Assembly (NCBI GenBank): GCA_027382625.1
Contig: JAJKFJ010020950.1
Location: forward strand, 186,001-250,000
Direction of reading: 5' to 3'
Length of the DNA: 64,000 nt
From: Tetmemena sp. SeJ-2015
Taxonomy: Eukaryota > Ciliophora > Spirotrichea > Sporadotrichida > Oxytrichidae
The stretch's first letter is position 1, and each line of letters opens with the position of its first letter. Below are positions 41,820 to 54,880 of the stretch, piece by piece. Under the pieces are notes generated by a model. The model worked only from the letters and a program-made list of their open reading frames with translations. It was not told the DNA's origin and did no database searches. The translations under genes and the position numbers were made by a program.

Positions 41820-44800
41820 ATGTTAAGAAAGACACGCAGGCTTATCAAGCAAGCGGACTTGTATGGATACCCTATCAGTCTGCAGTACAAGGGGAGGAGT
41901 ACCTACCATACCTTTTTCGGAGGAGCAGTCACAATCCTCTCTCGAATAGGAGTCTTCATTTTCTTGATAGTCCTTGCAAACAAGATACTCTCGCATTTAA
42001 TAAGTAGTTTATACAAGTGGAATTTTTTAAACTCTAAAGAGAGAGTGTGGTTTCACAAAGATTCGAATATCAGACTTGTTAAAAAGTGAGTGGTTTTTAT
42101 TAGAGAAAAAAGATTTTTTAAATGAAAGACTTTGAACGACAAGAATGTGATGGATGTCAGTACTGAGAATTTTGACCTAGCCATAGGCATCTAATTCTAC
42201 GATGGCCAAAACCATAGCGATGTAAAAGCAAACATGTGAATAATCTCAAATATATGAGCTTGACTTTTTAAATATGTAGAGCTACCTCTCCTTCAACATC
42301 GACACTCAGGAAATGATATACACCTCAGACGGAAGAAGTAAATTGAAACTTAGTCAAGTTGCTATTTATGAATGGAAGCGGACAGTCATATGTGAAGCGA
42401 GTGATAACTCCATTAAATTTGACCAACTGCACCCTTGACAGATTTCTGGCCCACACTGAAGAAATGGAAAATCTTGGCATTTAAATTTTTCATAAATTAT
42501 TTTTGCTAAAGGCATTAACATGCCTGGATGGCTCTGCCCATAAAACTTCAGCTTAACTTTATATGGGAAGCCTGAGAGCGCCTCAAAAAAGATAAACAAA
42601 AATTTCTAATCTAGGTTTAAGAATATTCAAATTTTTTATTGAGATGATAAGAATCAGGGTATTTCCTTGTTAGAATACAACAGATTCAACAACTATTTGC
42701 AAGCCCTACTCAGAGATACAAAAGACCTTCTAACTCGCCTCCATCAACCTTGCTTATAATACTCAAGCGAGAAGTATTTAATTGATTGCGTTTCTTAATT
42801 CGTACTTCGATGAGAAGGAATTCAGCAAGTCACCTGTCAAGAGTGAGGTCAAGCAGATACAAAATAGAAATATTGCTTATTCTTTATTTCAATTTGAAGA
42901 TATTCTACAACTACAACTTCAACCAGTCAATGCAAAAAATAATGTACCTGTAAAAGTCATTCCTCACAACCTATGATTCTAATTATCCTTTTATAATTGC
43001 TCATCCCTTTTTATTTTGTATGACAACTGGTTTTCAACCCTTTTCTAAAACAAAGGTTATCAATTTTACAGTCTGAGTACCATCGATACGAACGTAGGAA
43101 TCATTCAACTAATCTAAAAGACTATATAATCTAATGTTCATAATTTTGATTCAACCCTCTCTTTTAGAGATGCTACAGATAAATATCTACCAGTCAAATT
43201 AGATAGTGTACCTGAATAGATAGGTTACTAGTTTAATTGACATATTGGCTATCTGTATTATAACAACAAAAATATTTCTTTGCTTTAATACTGTGGAGGG
43301 TTTGCTAACATTTTAATAATTATTTCACGATATTTCTGCAAGATTATTACCATTAAATTAAATCGCTTTTTTTCCTTTACTATAATTTTGCAAGATAGTT
43401 TCGAAGCCCCTCTACTACCAATCACTTTTTAGTAAAATTTTCATTTAGCAAAATCCACCCACTAGCAACATCTAAATTCATTATAAGTTATTAAAGTATA
43501 AAATAGCAATTCTTTAAAGGCAGATAAGAAAGATCCATTGCAACGCTTTCTATTTCTGGGAGGTAAAATTTAAGAGGGCCTCAGAGGATGCAATTATAAG
43601 CTTTTCCGATTTACAAAATGAAGATAAGACATAAAATGGAAGCAGCTAAGTATAAAATATGGTGCAAAAATAAACTTCACAAATTTAATAGACAATAAGG
43701 TTATGAAGTATGATAGATAGATCTGAAATTATTTGCTGTTGCCATATTTTGTATAGGAAAATTAATCTGCATAAATTGATTGTTCAAGACTAAATTATAC
43801 AATTATAAAGCTGATTTCTAGTTAATTAAAAATCTTGATAGATATTTTTGGCATTATTTGGTGCTATAAGATTTAGAATAGACTTCAGAATTCGCTTCCT
43901 TCTACAAGATTGCTAATTCATAAAATCCAGAGCTATCTCAAAGTCTGAGACCTGCTTTGGAAAACAATGACAAAGGCTATTTAGGAGAGTTAAAGCGATT
44001 GCTTTTGAGTTGGCTGCAGATGCGAAAGAAGCCGGAGCTCAACGCTTGCAAACTTTTCTTTTGAAAAATGTGGTGTAATCGCACTCTTTCAATCAACCGA
44101 ATGCAGGATCTTAAACAGCAATTAATTTTATCAATAAAATAAATTTATATCTTTATCATGAGGCTCATCAAAAGTATGAAGAGGTAGTTGATATTTATAG
44201 TAAAATACCATATTTATTCATAAAAATATTGATGCTTATTATTAATTTATATTAGAAAGATAATAAAAGCTGTGAGGGATGTTAAGATGATCAAGAAACT
44301 CTTTATAAAGAAGTATCATAATTAAATGATATAGAAATGCAGGTGTAAAATATTTTATCAAAGGAAAGCTATGAAGGAATTTCAATCTAATAGAATTCTG
44401 TTTACTAATCTTACAAATATAATGCATTTCATATTCTTAAAAATAAATCTACATCAAGAAAATAAAAACGGAAAGACTCAAATGACAAAAAAATTACAAG
44501 ATAAGAAAGAAGAGAAATTACCTATGAACTTTGAATCTATTTTCTCTAAAATGCTGAGCTCCTCCTTAAATATTGTAAATAAATTCATAACCACAATTTT
44601 TTACTTATTTTTAGTAAATAAACTTTTTGCAATTATCTTCTCTTAAAGAAAAGATTATTTTTTAAAAATAATTTTATCTCTTTTTCAAAATTAATTCCTT
44701 GATTTAATTAAGTCCTCTAAGAAGAAAAATATTTTGATTGTAGCTAAATAATCCATAGTCTATTTTCCCTTGCTTAAAATTAAATTTTAAGACTTCTATA

Positions 44801-45691
44801 TTGACAAGAAACTGATTCTGACTTTCTTAAAGCTGAATGGCTTTGATTAAGCAGATTTTAAATAGAATAAGGTTGCCGTCCGCAAGAAAGTAAGCGCAAT
44901 CTCTACTAAAATAGATGAAAGAGATAGAACTGCTGCAACCTCCTCTCTTATAAAGCTAAGTCCGTGCATTTTAGACATCGATACTTAATCGGACATTACT
45001 AATACTCACAAACCTATTTCACAGGAAGAAGGACAATCTAGTCCTATCAGAAAGCGCAAAGTCAGAGTCTAGAATATTTCATTTACTATTTAGAAGGGCA
45101 GGTCAATGAAGTGCAAAGACATCAAGAACATTTCTATGCATTTACTAAGTTTACATCTTTTCATTCCTCAATAAATTATGCAAAGTGCTTTTGAATCGCT
45201 GGACCAGAAAACAAGAATTAAGCTTGGTAGACTCACAGACAGCTCTGGGAACAATAAACTTGAAAAGAAGGAGGAAGGCCTATCATCAGCAATTGATGCT
45301 TCATAGAAAACTGAGTTAGAGCTTTTAAAAGGCAGATCATACTCTAATGCAAAGCCAATTCTATAAAAGCGAAAGGATTTCTTTATGAAGGGATTTAATT
45401 TTTAAGTATTTTTCTAGCTTAAAAATTAAGATTACGCTCACCTTTAACACATAATTCAGAGAGAAAACTTTTGGATAAACATTCTTAAAGCTTCCCACTC
45501 GCAAGAATAATAGGACAAAACTAGATTCATTCTTCGTTTTTAGACTTCGATCATTTTTAAAATTATTCCTACGTATTTGTGAGAGTGATCAAGAAATTAC
45601 AGAAATCATGAAACTCAAAAACTAAGGAGGAGTTAATTTTAAGAAGAGAGAAGGGTCACCCGGAAGAGCCTTAAACAAAAGACTGAGCTGA
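41820..45691 (+). CDS. Ciliate-type multi-domain transmembrane protein
   Basis: Start ATG 41820. The N-terminus has DLYGYPISLQYKGRSTYHTFFGG followed by a membrane helix (GVFIFLIVLANKIL), the hallmark of a large family of putative transmembrane proteins in ciliates with unknown function. The extracellular part follows (DLAIGIQFYDG, YVKRVITPLNLTNCTLDRF, SYFDEKEFSKSPVKSEV, FYSLSTIDTNVG), then a second membrane region near 43280 (CGGFANILIII) and a basic cytosolic tail (SWLQMRKKPELN, SPIRKRKVRVQN). The likely end is NKRLS with TGA 45689-45691. Three IESs near the 5' end are clear; 42480-44700 contains many unresolved AT-rich interruptions. Confidence 0.7.
42083..42128. other. IES, pointer AAAG
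   Basis: AAAG at 42083-42086 and 42125-42128. The segment starts with TGA. Deletion joins IRLVKK to TLNDKNVMD in frame. Confidence 0.8.
42234..42277. other. IES, pointer ATGT
   Basis: ATGT at 42234-42237 and 42274-42277. The segment starts with an in-frame TGA. Deletion joins SDVKANM to QSYLSFNIDTQ. Confidence 0.82.
42331..42378. other. IES, pointer GGAAG
   Basis: GGAAG at 42331-42335 and 42374-42378. Deletion joins MIYTSDG to SGQSYVKRVITP in frame. Confidence 0.82.
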
Positions 45692-46001
45692 TTTTTTCCC
45701 TTTCTCTTCAATTTAACTGGTAGAAATTATTTACATCTTTTTCATATTCTTTAAATTTACTATATTTCAGAATTTGTTATTAAAATCTTCTTTTTCTCTC
45801 AATTTTTTTAGAATGATTAGGGAGAAAAAGTTTCATAAGAGATGGTTTAATCTATTAAATTATTTGCATTGGGCAGAAATATTCATATTATTATAGTCAT
45901 AACATCATCTATCTATATTTATGATCTTATGATATTTTAAAATCAGAATTCGGCAAAATCAATCTTAATGGAAAGTTAAACTTAAAGATTATTTAATAGA
46001 C
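45692..46001. other. Intergenic, AT-rich
   Basis: 310 bp; nothing recognised. Confidence 0.5.
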
Positions 46002-49000
46002 ATGTAATCTCTTATCTCTTTTTAAACTTAGCTGAAAAAGATAAAGAAATACCACTGCTTGAGCATCGGACTAAGCAACTTAAATATTTTATACTACCTT
46101 CATACCCATACTTATATATCTTTATTGCAACTACCAAGAGAACGATGAGGGTATGTAGATACTGCCCTCTGCTGCGTTCGGAGCAAGAGCAGTAGCCAAT
46201 AAGTTCTCCTCACTTGGCTTTTAATGTAATCTGCTAGAGAATCCCTCCAGTGAGTTACTTTAAGAAACTATTCAGCATCTCATCAAGCATCTAGAAAAAA
46301 ATTCAAAGAATAGACTCACCGTGGTTTACGTATAGGGCTATTCTAGGTGCTTGAAGGCGAGTAAAATAAGAAGTGCAGAGGAGCTGAAACCTTCAGATTT
46401 TGAAGTCATTCTTCCAAATGGGAAAATTGGCAAATTTATTAATTTTGTTAAGGCTTTATAATTAAGATGGGGACAGCATTAATATTGCAGAAGTATTTGT
46501 GTAGCTAGACAAAGCAATTAGCAGGGTGGAGAACAGAATTCTTTACTTCTAAGATTGCGTAGCTACAGAAAAAATCTGCTATGGAAGAGTCATTTAAGGA
46601 TATAACTTTTAAACTAGATCTCCTCGCTGTGTGGCCTTTTACATTTTTCAAAATTAGATCTTAAATCGTAAAATTTCTTAGAAGAATCTTCATGGCGGCT
46701 CAAATCCATTTCTCTTCAATCAAAATGAAGCATGGAGCACGAAAAAGATTTTGCTAGAGCAAGCTTCCTATCTCAAAGTTGACATTGATCCTAAAAATTT
46801 CGAGCAGTTTAAGCAGATGAAGAAGATTTCAGCTGAACTATCTTCAAAATTTCATAAGTTTTAGTACCAATTTACCAATTTAGCAGTTTGTAATTTCAAA
46901 CTTAAATGAAATATAATTGATCTTCACAGCTAACAACAGGGTAGACTATTTATGGGTTTCAGTTAGAGTTAAAGATTCTTGAGTTGTGGTTCACTGAGAT
47001 GAAAAAAGTTCTCGAAACAAAGGTTGTAAAGAAGGTAATTAGTATTCATGACTACTTTCAGCTAAACTAGATCAGCAACTAATATGTGACCTTAAAAGAT
47101 ATGATATTTGTCTCAGGAATCACAAACTATAAGATCTTTGAAGTTAAATATATAAAGCTAGTTCCTTTTACTCAAGTTACTTTTCTCTTCATGATCTATT
47201 ATAAAATTTCTTAGTAGATTTAAGTTCCAGCGAAAACTCAAAGCTCTCATGTCTAGTATTTTAGAAAACTCAAACCTTCTTTTTTAATATGAGACCTTTT
47301 TATTTTTAAAACCTACAGTAAGCACCCTTTATGAAAAAGATAGCGGGGTCTTGAAGTAACAAGGGGCGAAAAATTCAACAGCCCGTGGAGGATTTAGAAT
47401 ACCAAGCGGCGTATCAACGTACATCATCCTCTACAGCGACAACCACATGATTCTCTTTGACACTCATCTTCGCCAAGATATATGCTAGCTAGCAATAGAC
47501 TCTCAAATTTAATTTGTTTGGGAAGTGATTATGATTATACTTTTTTATTCAAGGGAGTAAGAAAGTGCTTAAGCTTTTGAACAATTCCTACAATTAATTG
47601 TACGCACTGACCAATGTGAACTAGATCTTGGTTTTAAGCAGTCCACAGTCCAAGGAACTTAAAATTTCTCAAGAATTGAATCTCAAAGACCTCTTCTAAT
47701 AAATATGACCCTTGCTTTGTAGATTACTCTATATGTTTTTGTGTCTCACTAATTGTTTTTAATAAGGGGCTAAGGTGACAAACATGGCTTATTTTGACAG
47801 GAATCGACTTGTGATGGCTACCTCACTCGGCTGCATCTACATCATGAGGGAAGTTTTCAACGACTGTCGATAGAGATTCCTTATCCTGCAAAACTTATAT
47901 TCCCTTCTCACTTTTGTCATTTAAATGCTGATAACTGCAAAAGAAGCAGATATTCTTCGAAGAGGTGCACATATCTGCGTTGAGTGTGGGATTCTCTACC
48001 CAATAGAAAAAGGACACAGATAAGGTAACTAACTTAATTGAGGAAACTTTGAAAATCGGAGTTGGAGTAGACCTGGAGTACAATAAGACTGAGAAGTAGC
48101 TCAAAAAAGTAGAAGGCTCGATTTAAGCTCCCATCATTTTTCTAGACAAGGGTGCGGCTGTCAAATAAACTATGATAGCAGAGCAAGAATAAAGTGTCTT
48201 AACTGAAGCAGTGATTATCTAAAAATTAATGCTACATTGTTTATAAAAATGTTTTCTCAAACTAATTTATGTAATCGTTTCTTGAACTAAATCTAAAAAA
48301 AATTCAATTAGATTTGATAAGAATTTGTTTTAGGCTTTTTAATTAAAAATAGCTCCACAAAGTTATAAAAATTAATCCCCTTTTAGTAAGCAAAGTATTT
48401 ATTTTAATGTGACCGAGAGATCAACATTTGTAAATTTATTGAAAGTTTATATAATTTGTGTCTATGAAAGGGAGCAGATAGTTTTCTATGAATGAGAGAG
48501 ATCTTGATAAGAAAGCTTTCGATTTGAAAAAATTCAACCGCTCACTGCAAACAGAGTCAGTCCTCAATATCTTTAAAGCTTATTTCAAATGAATAGCATT
48601 ATGATATCATAGACAAAGGAGATGCACATTATGTGATTTTCAAAAAGGGTTATATGCGTCGAAATATATATTCTGCTTATTATTTTTGGTATTTTTTTTA
48701 TAGTAAGTCGCTTTGACTCTTCTAATTATTCCGTTGCGCCATTTAATTTATAGATTTCAATTCTTATGAAATGGTTTTGAAGTTTATTTCATTTAAAATT
48801 GATACATACCTATTATATAATTTTCTCTCTCAGAATAATGCAGAAGTTAAAAAATGAACTTTTTAGCAAATTATTTTAATTAAATTAACTATAATATATC
48901 TTTCTCTTATTTTATAAATTGCGCCAAATGCAGCCCCTCTAGCTTAGAGCGATGACTTTGAGATAAACTACTCAAGGGATATCATCCTAGAGAAAAAGAC

Positions 49001-49364
49001 AGGCGCTTTTAACTTTTTGTTCACTCAAGATAACTATTGCTAAATTATAATTATCATTTGAGATAGTCATTTGTTTTTTCTTATTGGAATAGCTCAAAAT
49101 AAAAACGAATTCCTAAGTGACTTTTTAAAGTAAGTAAAGTTAAACCTAAACAGTTATGATAAGTGCGTTTATCCATTTTTTTGATATGTGACTTTGTTCA
49201 AGATGATGTATGAAAACTTCAGCTTCTATGGGGGAATGGCTTGGACGCCAAATGATGATTTGCTTGTGCTTTCTAAAGGCGCGGATGACGAAGCAACTTA
49301 CTTTGCCTACCTTGAGATCGATAAAGAACTGAAAGACTATTTCTTCAAAGAAAGAAGTACATGA
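46002..49364 (+). CDS. Caspase-fold pseudo-protease fused to beta-propeller-like region (copy 2)
   Basis: Start ATG 46002 (MQSLISFQTQLKK). The caspase p20 fold reads KKYHCLSIGLSNYQENDEG, SAAFGARAVANKFSSLGFQCNLLENP, LLQETIQHLIKHLEK, RLTVVYVQGYSRCL where SGHG is expected, and NRILYFQDCVATEK at the catalytic Cys strand. The catalytic His position is Tyr. Downstream blades include GGFRIPSGVSTYIILYSDNH, KVTNMAYFDRNRLVMATSLG and FYGGMAWTPNDDLLVLSKG, with an acidic, helical insertion near 47940-48230. Stop TGA 49362-49364. The architecture parallels the gene at 38303, and the membrane-protein gene lies between the two. IESs beyond the first are unresolved. Confidence 0.68.
46075..46132. other. IES, pointer GCAACT
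   Basis: GCAACT at 46075-46080 and 46127-46132. Deletion joins LSIGLSN to YQENDEGMQ, rebuilding the first caspase strand and loop in frame. Confidence 0.87.
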
Positions 49365-50996
49365 GGAGAAAAAGAAAAAAATAGATTCACTACAAAATAA
49401 ATTAAAGCAGACATCAAATTAAACTTTTAATTTCTGAAATAACCATTCCATCCATTAATTCTGTGTCAAATATTTTTCTTTCTCTACAATTCTCTTTCAA
49501 AAGAGATAATTTATCTCATTTTCTCTATCATTGAAAATTAATCATTGTATCACAAAAATGAATTAGAGAGAGAGGCGAAAATAGAGGATTTTTAGAGAGT
49601 TATGTAAATCGCAAAGTAAGGGAAATCAACGTACTAACTTGAGAAACTGAAGAAACAAAATATTAGAAGAAGGCAAGGCTTTCAAAAATACGTAATCTCT
49701 CAATCATGGGCTGAGTTTATTTCAAAATTGATGGTAAATACTCTAAAAATAGAAAATAAAATACGATAATTTAAAGATAAAATTTGACTTTTAAATACTA
49801 GAAGACGAATGGGAGAAGAGAAGAAGACATTTTGAAAGTCTTAACAATTTAAAAGAAGTAGAATTATAAATTTGCAATCAATTTTGATTTTAATTGCTGG
49901 AGAAGTAAATTATAGAAGATAGCAAGGAAGCATTCAACAAATAATTTTGGAAGTGAAAACTCTGATTAAATTATAAATTGGTGAATCATCCAAGTGTCCC
50001 TAAATCTTTGGTGTGGCTTATAATTTTTCAAATTTATATTCAAAATAATTATCAATATATTTTCTTACAAAGAGAGTTAAGATGTAATTTATATTTAAAT
50101 ATATTTGATATGTATTCAAATGATGCTTTTATTATTTGTGGCCACGCTTATTTCTCTAGATCATTAATCTTGATTAATATTTAACTCCGTCTCTCATTCA
50201 CCTTTGATCCCCTCCAGAATTTAAACATAATAATATCCCCTTTTTCGGTATAGAAATGGAATAAGAAAGTATTATAAGTAGTACAATAAATAACAATTTT
50301 TGCATCTGAGCCTTTGCCCCAAGGGTATTAAGAAACCAAGAAATAAAAATGCCCCTAACTATTCTTCGCGAGCATAATTCGCACAAAAATACTCCCACTT
50401 AGTTTTAACTATGGCGCAGATAGCGTCAGGGGGCAACTTTAATAAAATAATAATTTAAAAAGGGGATGTGTAATAAATGTTGTGCACTTTCATTTTATTG
50501 GTGACTCTATATGTCACTGTGTATATATTTGCGCAGGTTAATTTGTTGTTCAAGTCTTGAGTCAGTTAGTATTTAGTGAATGAAATAGAGGTCTAGACTC
50601 CTTAATTTATTTACACACCAGTTACTCAAAATAATATATAGGATGAAATAATGTCCTTATTTAATTCATAGTAATCAATTAAAAAAAAAAAATTTCGAGA
50701 ATTAATTGATCTTATTTTAAACTATAATTTCTGACAAAATGAATCATTTTTTCATATAATTAACTTAAATTTTTAAAATATATTGATCATTATTATAAGG
50801 CTTTTAAAGTTACTAAATAAGACATTATTTTATTAAGCGATTCAGAGCTCTAATAAATAATTTAATAATTTATAGTTGCAACTCATCTCCCAAAACTAAT
50901 TCATCACCACCACCTATCACAATCAACAAAAAAATTAAATTAAGAGCAAGAATTTTTCTTTATTAAGTGCTCAATTATTTTAAATCAATTTCAGAA
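49365..50996. other. AT-rich region with one coding-like island
   Basis: Mostly AT-rich DNA. A short plus-strand block at about 49560-49740 (EREAKIEDFQRVMQ, QGFQKYVISQSWAEF) looks coding and may be a 5' MDS of the following locus or a separate small gene. The rest (49760-50990) shows nothing convincing on either strand. Confidence 0.45.
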
Positions 50997-53900
50997 ATGA
51001 GCAATCAATATTAGAATTTCTAACAGGATGCGCAAAATCAAAGCTTTCCCACCCATTCTTCCTAATTTAACCAGATTATAAGCAAAAAAATATCACTAAT
51101 TACTTTCAGAAAGGTTAACTTTTTAATTTTTAGATTCAGACAGCAATTCAAGAGCAGTGCAACTCACTCCAATAATTTTTGCCCAGCCAGTCAAGCGTCC
51201 TTCAGTATCTCAAGAATAAATAATGCATTCATTTCATTCTTCATAAAAATATATTTGAGTGAATAACTAAGACGGCTTGAGGCTAAACACAGAGGGAGGA
51301 TTCGCCCAAACATTAGATGACACTAATCGCAAGAATAGTTTCTTATTCGCCTCTAACCCTTCCTTCCTACTTCCTACTATCAACGATTTAAACCCTCCAA
51401 AATTATTCTAACTTGTTATTAAGAAATGATTTTGAAAGAAGACAATCACTCTGCGATTCTAAATCTTCTATGAGACAAGTCCAGTAATAAAAAAAAACTA
51501 TTAAAATACATGGTTGGATATTTAAGTAATCCAACCAGGTAGAATAAATTTTACCATCTTTATTGAAATTTAAACTGAAGCGAAACTTAAATAATTTAGC
51601 AGAAGCCTGGGGTGGGGTTAGTTGTGCAGGTGTCTCGCAGGAAGGAATGAACAATTTCATGAGGGGGCTACCTTCGTCTCTATTTTAGCAGACTATTAGT
51701 TAAGCAAAACTTGGTATCGACTTTGGAAAGCTTTAGCAAGCTACTCACTGTCGCCAGAGCGAAAACTCTGTCTCTCTCCCCTCCTCCGCTGAAGCCCCAA
51801 TTTAAGCCTCAATTTAAAAAGACACACACTATGTTTATAATGTCGATTGTTTGAGAAGCCATAAATCGCATGAGAGGCGAGGAAGCACAAGAGGAAGACA
51901 GCAATAATAGCGGAGTCGAACAAATTTAGCTCCTTCTCGAAGATACAGACAGTTATTCCGACGACTCTTATTAAATTTATAACCATAGTATGTTTGTGAA
52001 GAGATTCAATATATACAATATGAGGATTGTAAAATATAGCTATCTCAAAAAATATATAATAAATGATGAATTGGAAAAAAAAAATATTTATCGGACTCTT
52101 AGAATATAGGGGACAAGTAGAGGACTTCCACTAGGAGCAAAGTCAATTTTTCCCGCCTCAACGAAGAGGAAAAAATTCTTAACACAAAATAACTATTCTC
52201 GCATATTTTTTAGTGAGATATTTAATTCAAAGATTATAAAAGATGGCTAATAAAATAAAAAAATTGAAGCAAAGAATCCGATCGCTTAAATCCTACAGGA
52301 GCAAAAAATTAATGAAGCTCCTCAAAAATCAACAGTCCTCTAAGCAAGAGAATATCTAATGTTTCTATTGTGGAAATATATTATGTTTAAAGAGAACGAA
52401 TTTGAATAGTAGTCGAAATTTTCAAAGTCAGCCTAGCAAGATGAACAATTGATATTATATTGAAAAAGGGTTTTATATGATGATCAGGGTCTGACAAAAT
52501 TATCTAGTGAACTAAAATATGATTTTATTAGATAGTTGCTTTATATTAAGAAGTGAAGCTAATCAAAATGAAACAAATATTTGCAAATATCTTACACTTT
52601 AATTTAATGAAAAGGCAAAAAAATTTAATAAGAAAGCGATCGCTAAGACTCACTCAAAAATATACAGATTTACTTTTAAAAATAATTTATTACTTGTTTT
52701 TTAATAGAAAAAAACACTAAAATTATAATTTTTTTAAGTACTCAAAACTACCTTATACAAAAAATGGGGCTCCAATTAAGAACAGGAAAGCCTCTTGCGC
52801 CTCTAAGATTTCTAAAGAGAGCAATTTTTTTTGAAAAGAAATAGTTTTTCACTTTGATTTGAGCGATATTATTGTTGAGGAGGCTATATCCCATGGCTCT
52901 TTTAAAATATAGTGAATTATTTCTACTCAAAATTAATTGTTTATGGCAATTACTCGAGTTACACAGGGAAAATCCAAGGCTCAAACCCTAAGACGCAGAA
53001 TGACTCAGCCCTAGCTATTCTAGATTTGTCGGCAGATCACATTCGCCAAGCACCTCTCCCTACCGGCTAACAGTAAAATATTTCTATATCCCCAGACTCA
53101 AATCATTGCTCATTTTTTATCTTGATGACTTGAACAAAGTCCCCATCACTCAATTCGCAAATCAGTAAATCCTCCAAAAGTAAAGTTCATTCTTGCATAA
53201 GGTGCAAGAATGTTTTGAGCCTAATTTCTCAAGCACAGTGAGGGACCTGCTATCTAACCTAAATTTTCTATTTAATATTAAATTAGTAACCAGAGGAAGG
53301 CTTCAATCGTCCCTGATTCAAAATCATATATAGTGTGCTTATAATTTTCTGATTCATGTCCACTTTAGTTACCATCGATTAATATTGAAATTGTAATTCA
53401 GATATGAATTCTTTTTAGTTTTCAATATATTCAAAATTATTCTTAATAAATTTTCATATTATAATAGGACATATTATTTTTCCTTGTTAGAATCAATTCC
53501 GTTCCTATATTTATTTGAGCATTAAAAATTCAGCTTATTTATTTTTTTTGGATTATTTTCTTATTTTGGGAATAATTTTTCGCAAGACATTTCCTCATTA
53601 TCACGTTCACAATAAAATGAAGGTTTGAATTCAACTTTGCACAGCACCGTCTCTGGCTTTTAGAGAACTCTCAGTTTCCAGAGTAATCATCTCAGCATGA
53701 CCTCTCCCGTTCTCTCTAGCCACTCTCAGAGCCTTTTAAATAATACCAAATTTCAGGCCCTCTAGAATTCTGCGATTTAAAGAAATTTATTTGGAAAGCC
53801 GATGGATAATTTTATAATGAGTGAACAATGTTTAGAAAGTTTTATGGACATAAAAACGAGCAATAATTAGCTTTCTTAGCTAAGTCACGCCTAAGCGCTC

Positions 53901-54880
53901 GGACTTATCCTAAATAATTAATCTAACTCCCTAAAGTTAATGAATCACCTTCATTTTATTTTGATAGATTATAATAATAAGAAGTAGTTTTATTTTCCTT
54001 CATAGTAACCTACAACCTCAGCAGGAGGAGGGAAACTGGCAACACCCAAATCAATTCAATTTTAACATGCAGCCACATTTTTTCGAACAGCTCAAATTAA
54101 AAGAGGTGTCTTAAATATTTGACTAAGTTAAATTAATAAGGAAATTTATTTTGTAGCCCTTTAAATTCTTAAACGCGCAAGCCTCCTTAAACCCTCCTAC
54201 TCAATTTATATACTTATGTGTGAGTTTTTTTTATATTGTGATATTTCTAATTTTAGAAGAATTCTCTTGTGGAGGGTTCAAAAGTGAGGATTCCTATCCT
54301 ATAACAATAATTTAAGCCCACTATATATATTAATTTTTTTGGTTATTAATCGGAGCACTAAAACAAAAACACTCAATGAAGAGATAATCCGCCGTTATCC
54401 TTCAAAAATTAATTCTTGCTTCTTTTAACATAAATATATTTATAGTGAGTCCTTCATAAATTAATTTTTTATTTAATAAGGAGCTTTTTCTATTATTACT
54501 TATCCTCTCTGTGGTGATACTACCGAGAGAGTTTTACAGTTAACTTATACTTATACTACTACTAATAACTGACAGCACCGATAAGTCTGCTCACTTATAT
54601 TATCCCCTTAAAAAGATTTTCATTACAACCTTGTGCTTCCACTCTCAAAGTCAAAAAAGAATAAATAATTCAGATGCATTTAATCCTCTTCCTATTTATT
54701 ATATTATTGTTGAGTCATTGATGCAGCAATCTCGAACAAATAGTAATTTTAATAAAATTAAAGTTATGCGGGTCCCTCTCAATCCCACAGAATTATCAAA
54801 AAGCCACTACTACATTTTCAAATTCAATTTTCAAGAACAACTATCAATAATCCATTAAACGTCACTCATTCAACTTCGCA
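50997..54880 (+). CDS. IES-interrupted coiled-coil gene, locus copy 1
   Basis: Not recognised outside ciliates. Start ATG 50997: MSNQYQNFQQDAQNQSFP. Coding islands follow, separated by AT-rich DNA: HSNNFCPASQASFSISR, LNTEGGFAQTLDDTNRKNS, EEDSNNSGVEQIQLLLEDTD, STRSKVNFSRLNEEEKI, then a basic coiled coil MANKIKKLKQRIRSLKSYRS. A 372-codon TGA-free frame (53004-54122) contains SSLSRSQQNEGLNSTLHST and SEQCLESFMDIKTSNN. Later islands are FKFLNAQASLNPPTQF and NSNFNKIKVMRVPLNP. The basic coil suggests nucleic-acid or microtubule binding, but this is inference. A diverged second copy begins at 60569. The end is uncertain. Confidence 0.5.
52174..52228. other. IES, pointer AATTC
   Basis: AATTC at 52174-52178 and 52224-52228. 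Deletion joins LNEEEKI to QRLQKMANKIKK. The second copy (61868-62000) reads DEEKV-QRLQKMATKIKK without interruption, which independently confirms the boundary. Confidence 0.93.

Noticed and set aside
39659..46174. 15-bp match TACTGCCCTCTGCTG between the two pseudo-caspase genes (39659 and 46160)
   Set aside because: It is read in different frames and at different places in the two proteins, so chance is more likely than a shared repeat or gene conversion.
50198..50398. Minus-strand 66-codon hydrophobic frame
   Set aside because: Isolated, no start context or neighbouring coding block; it fits AT-rich background.
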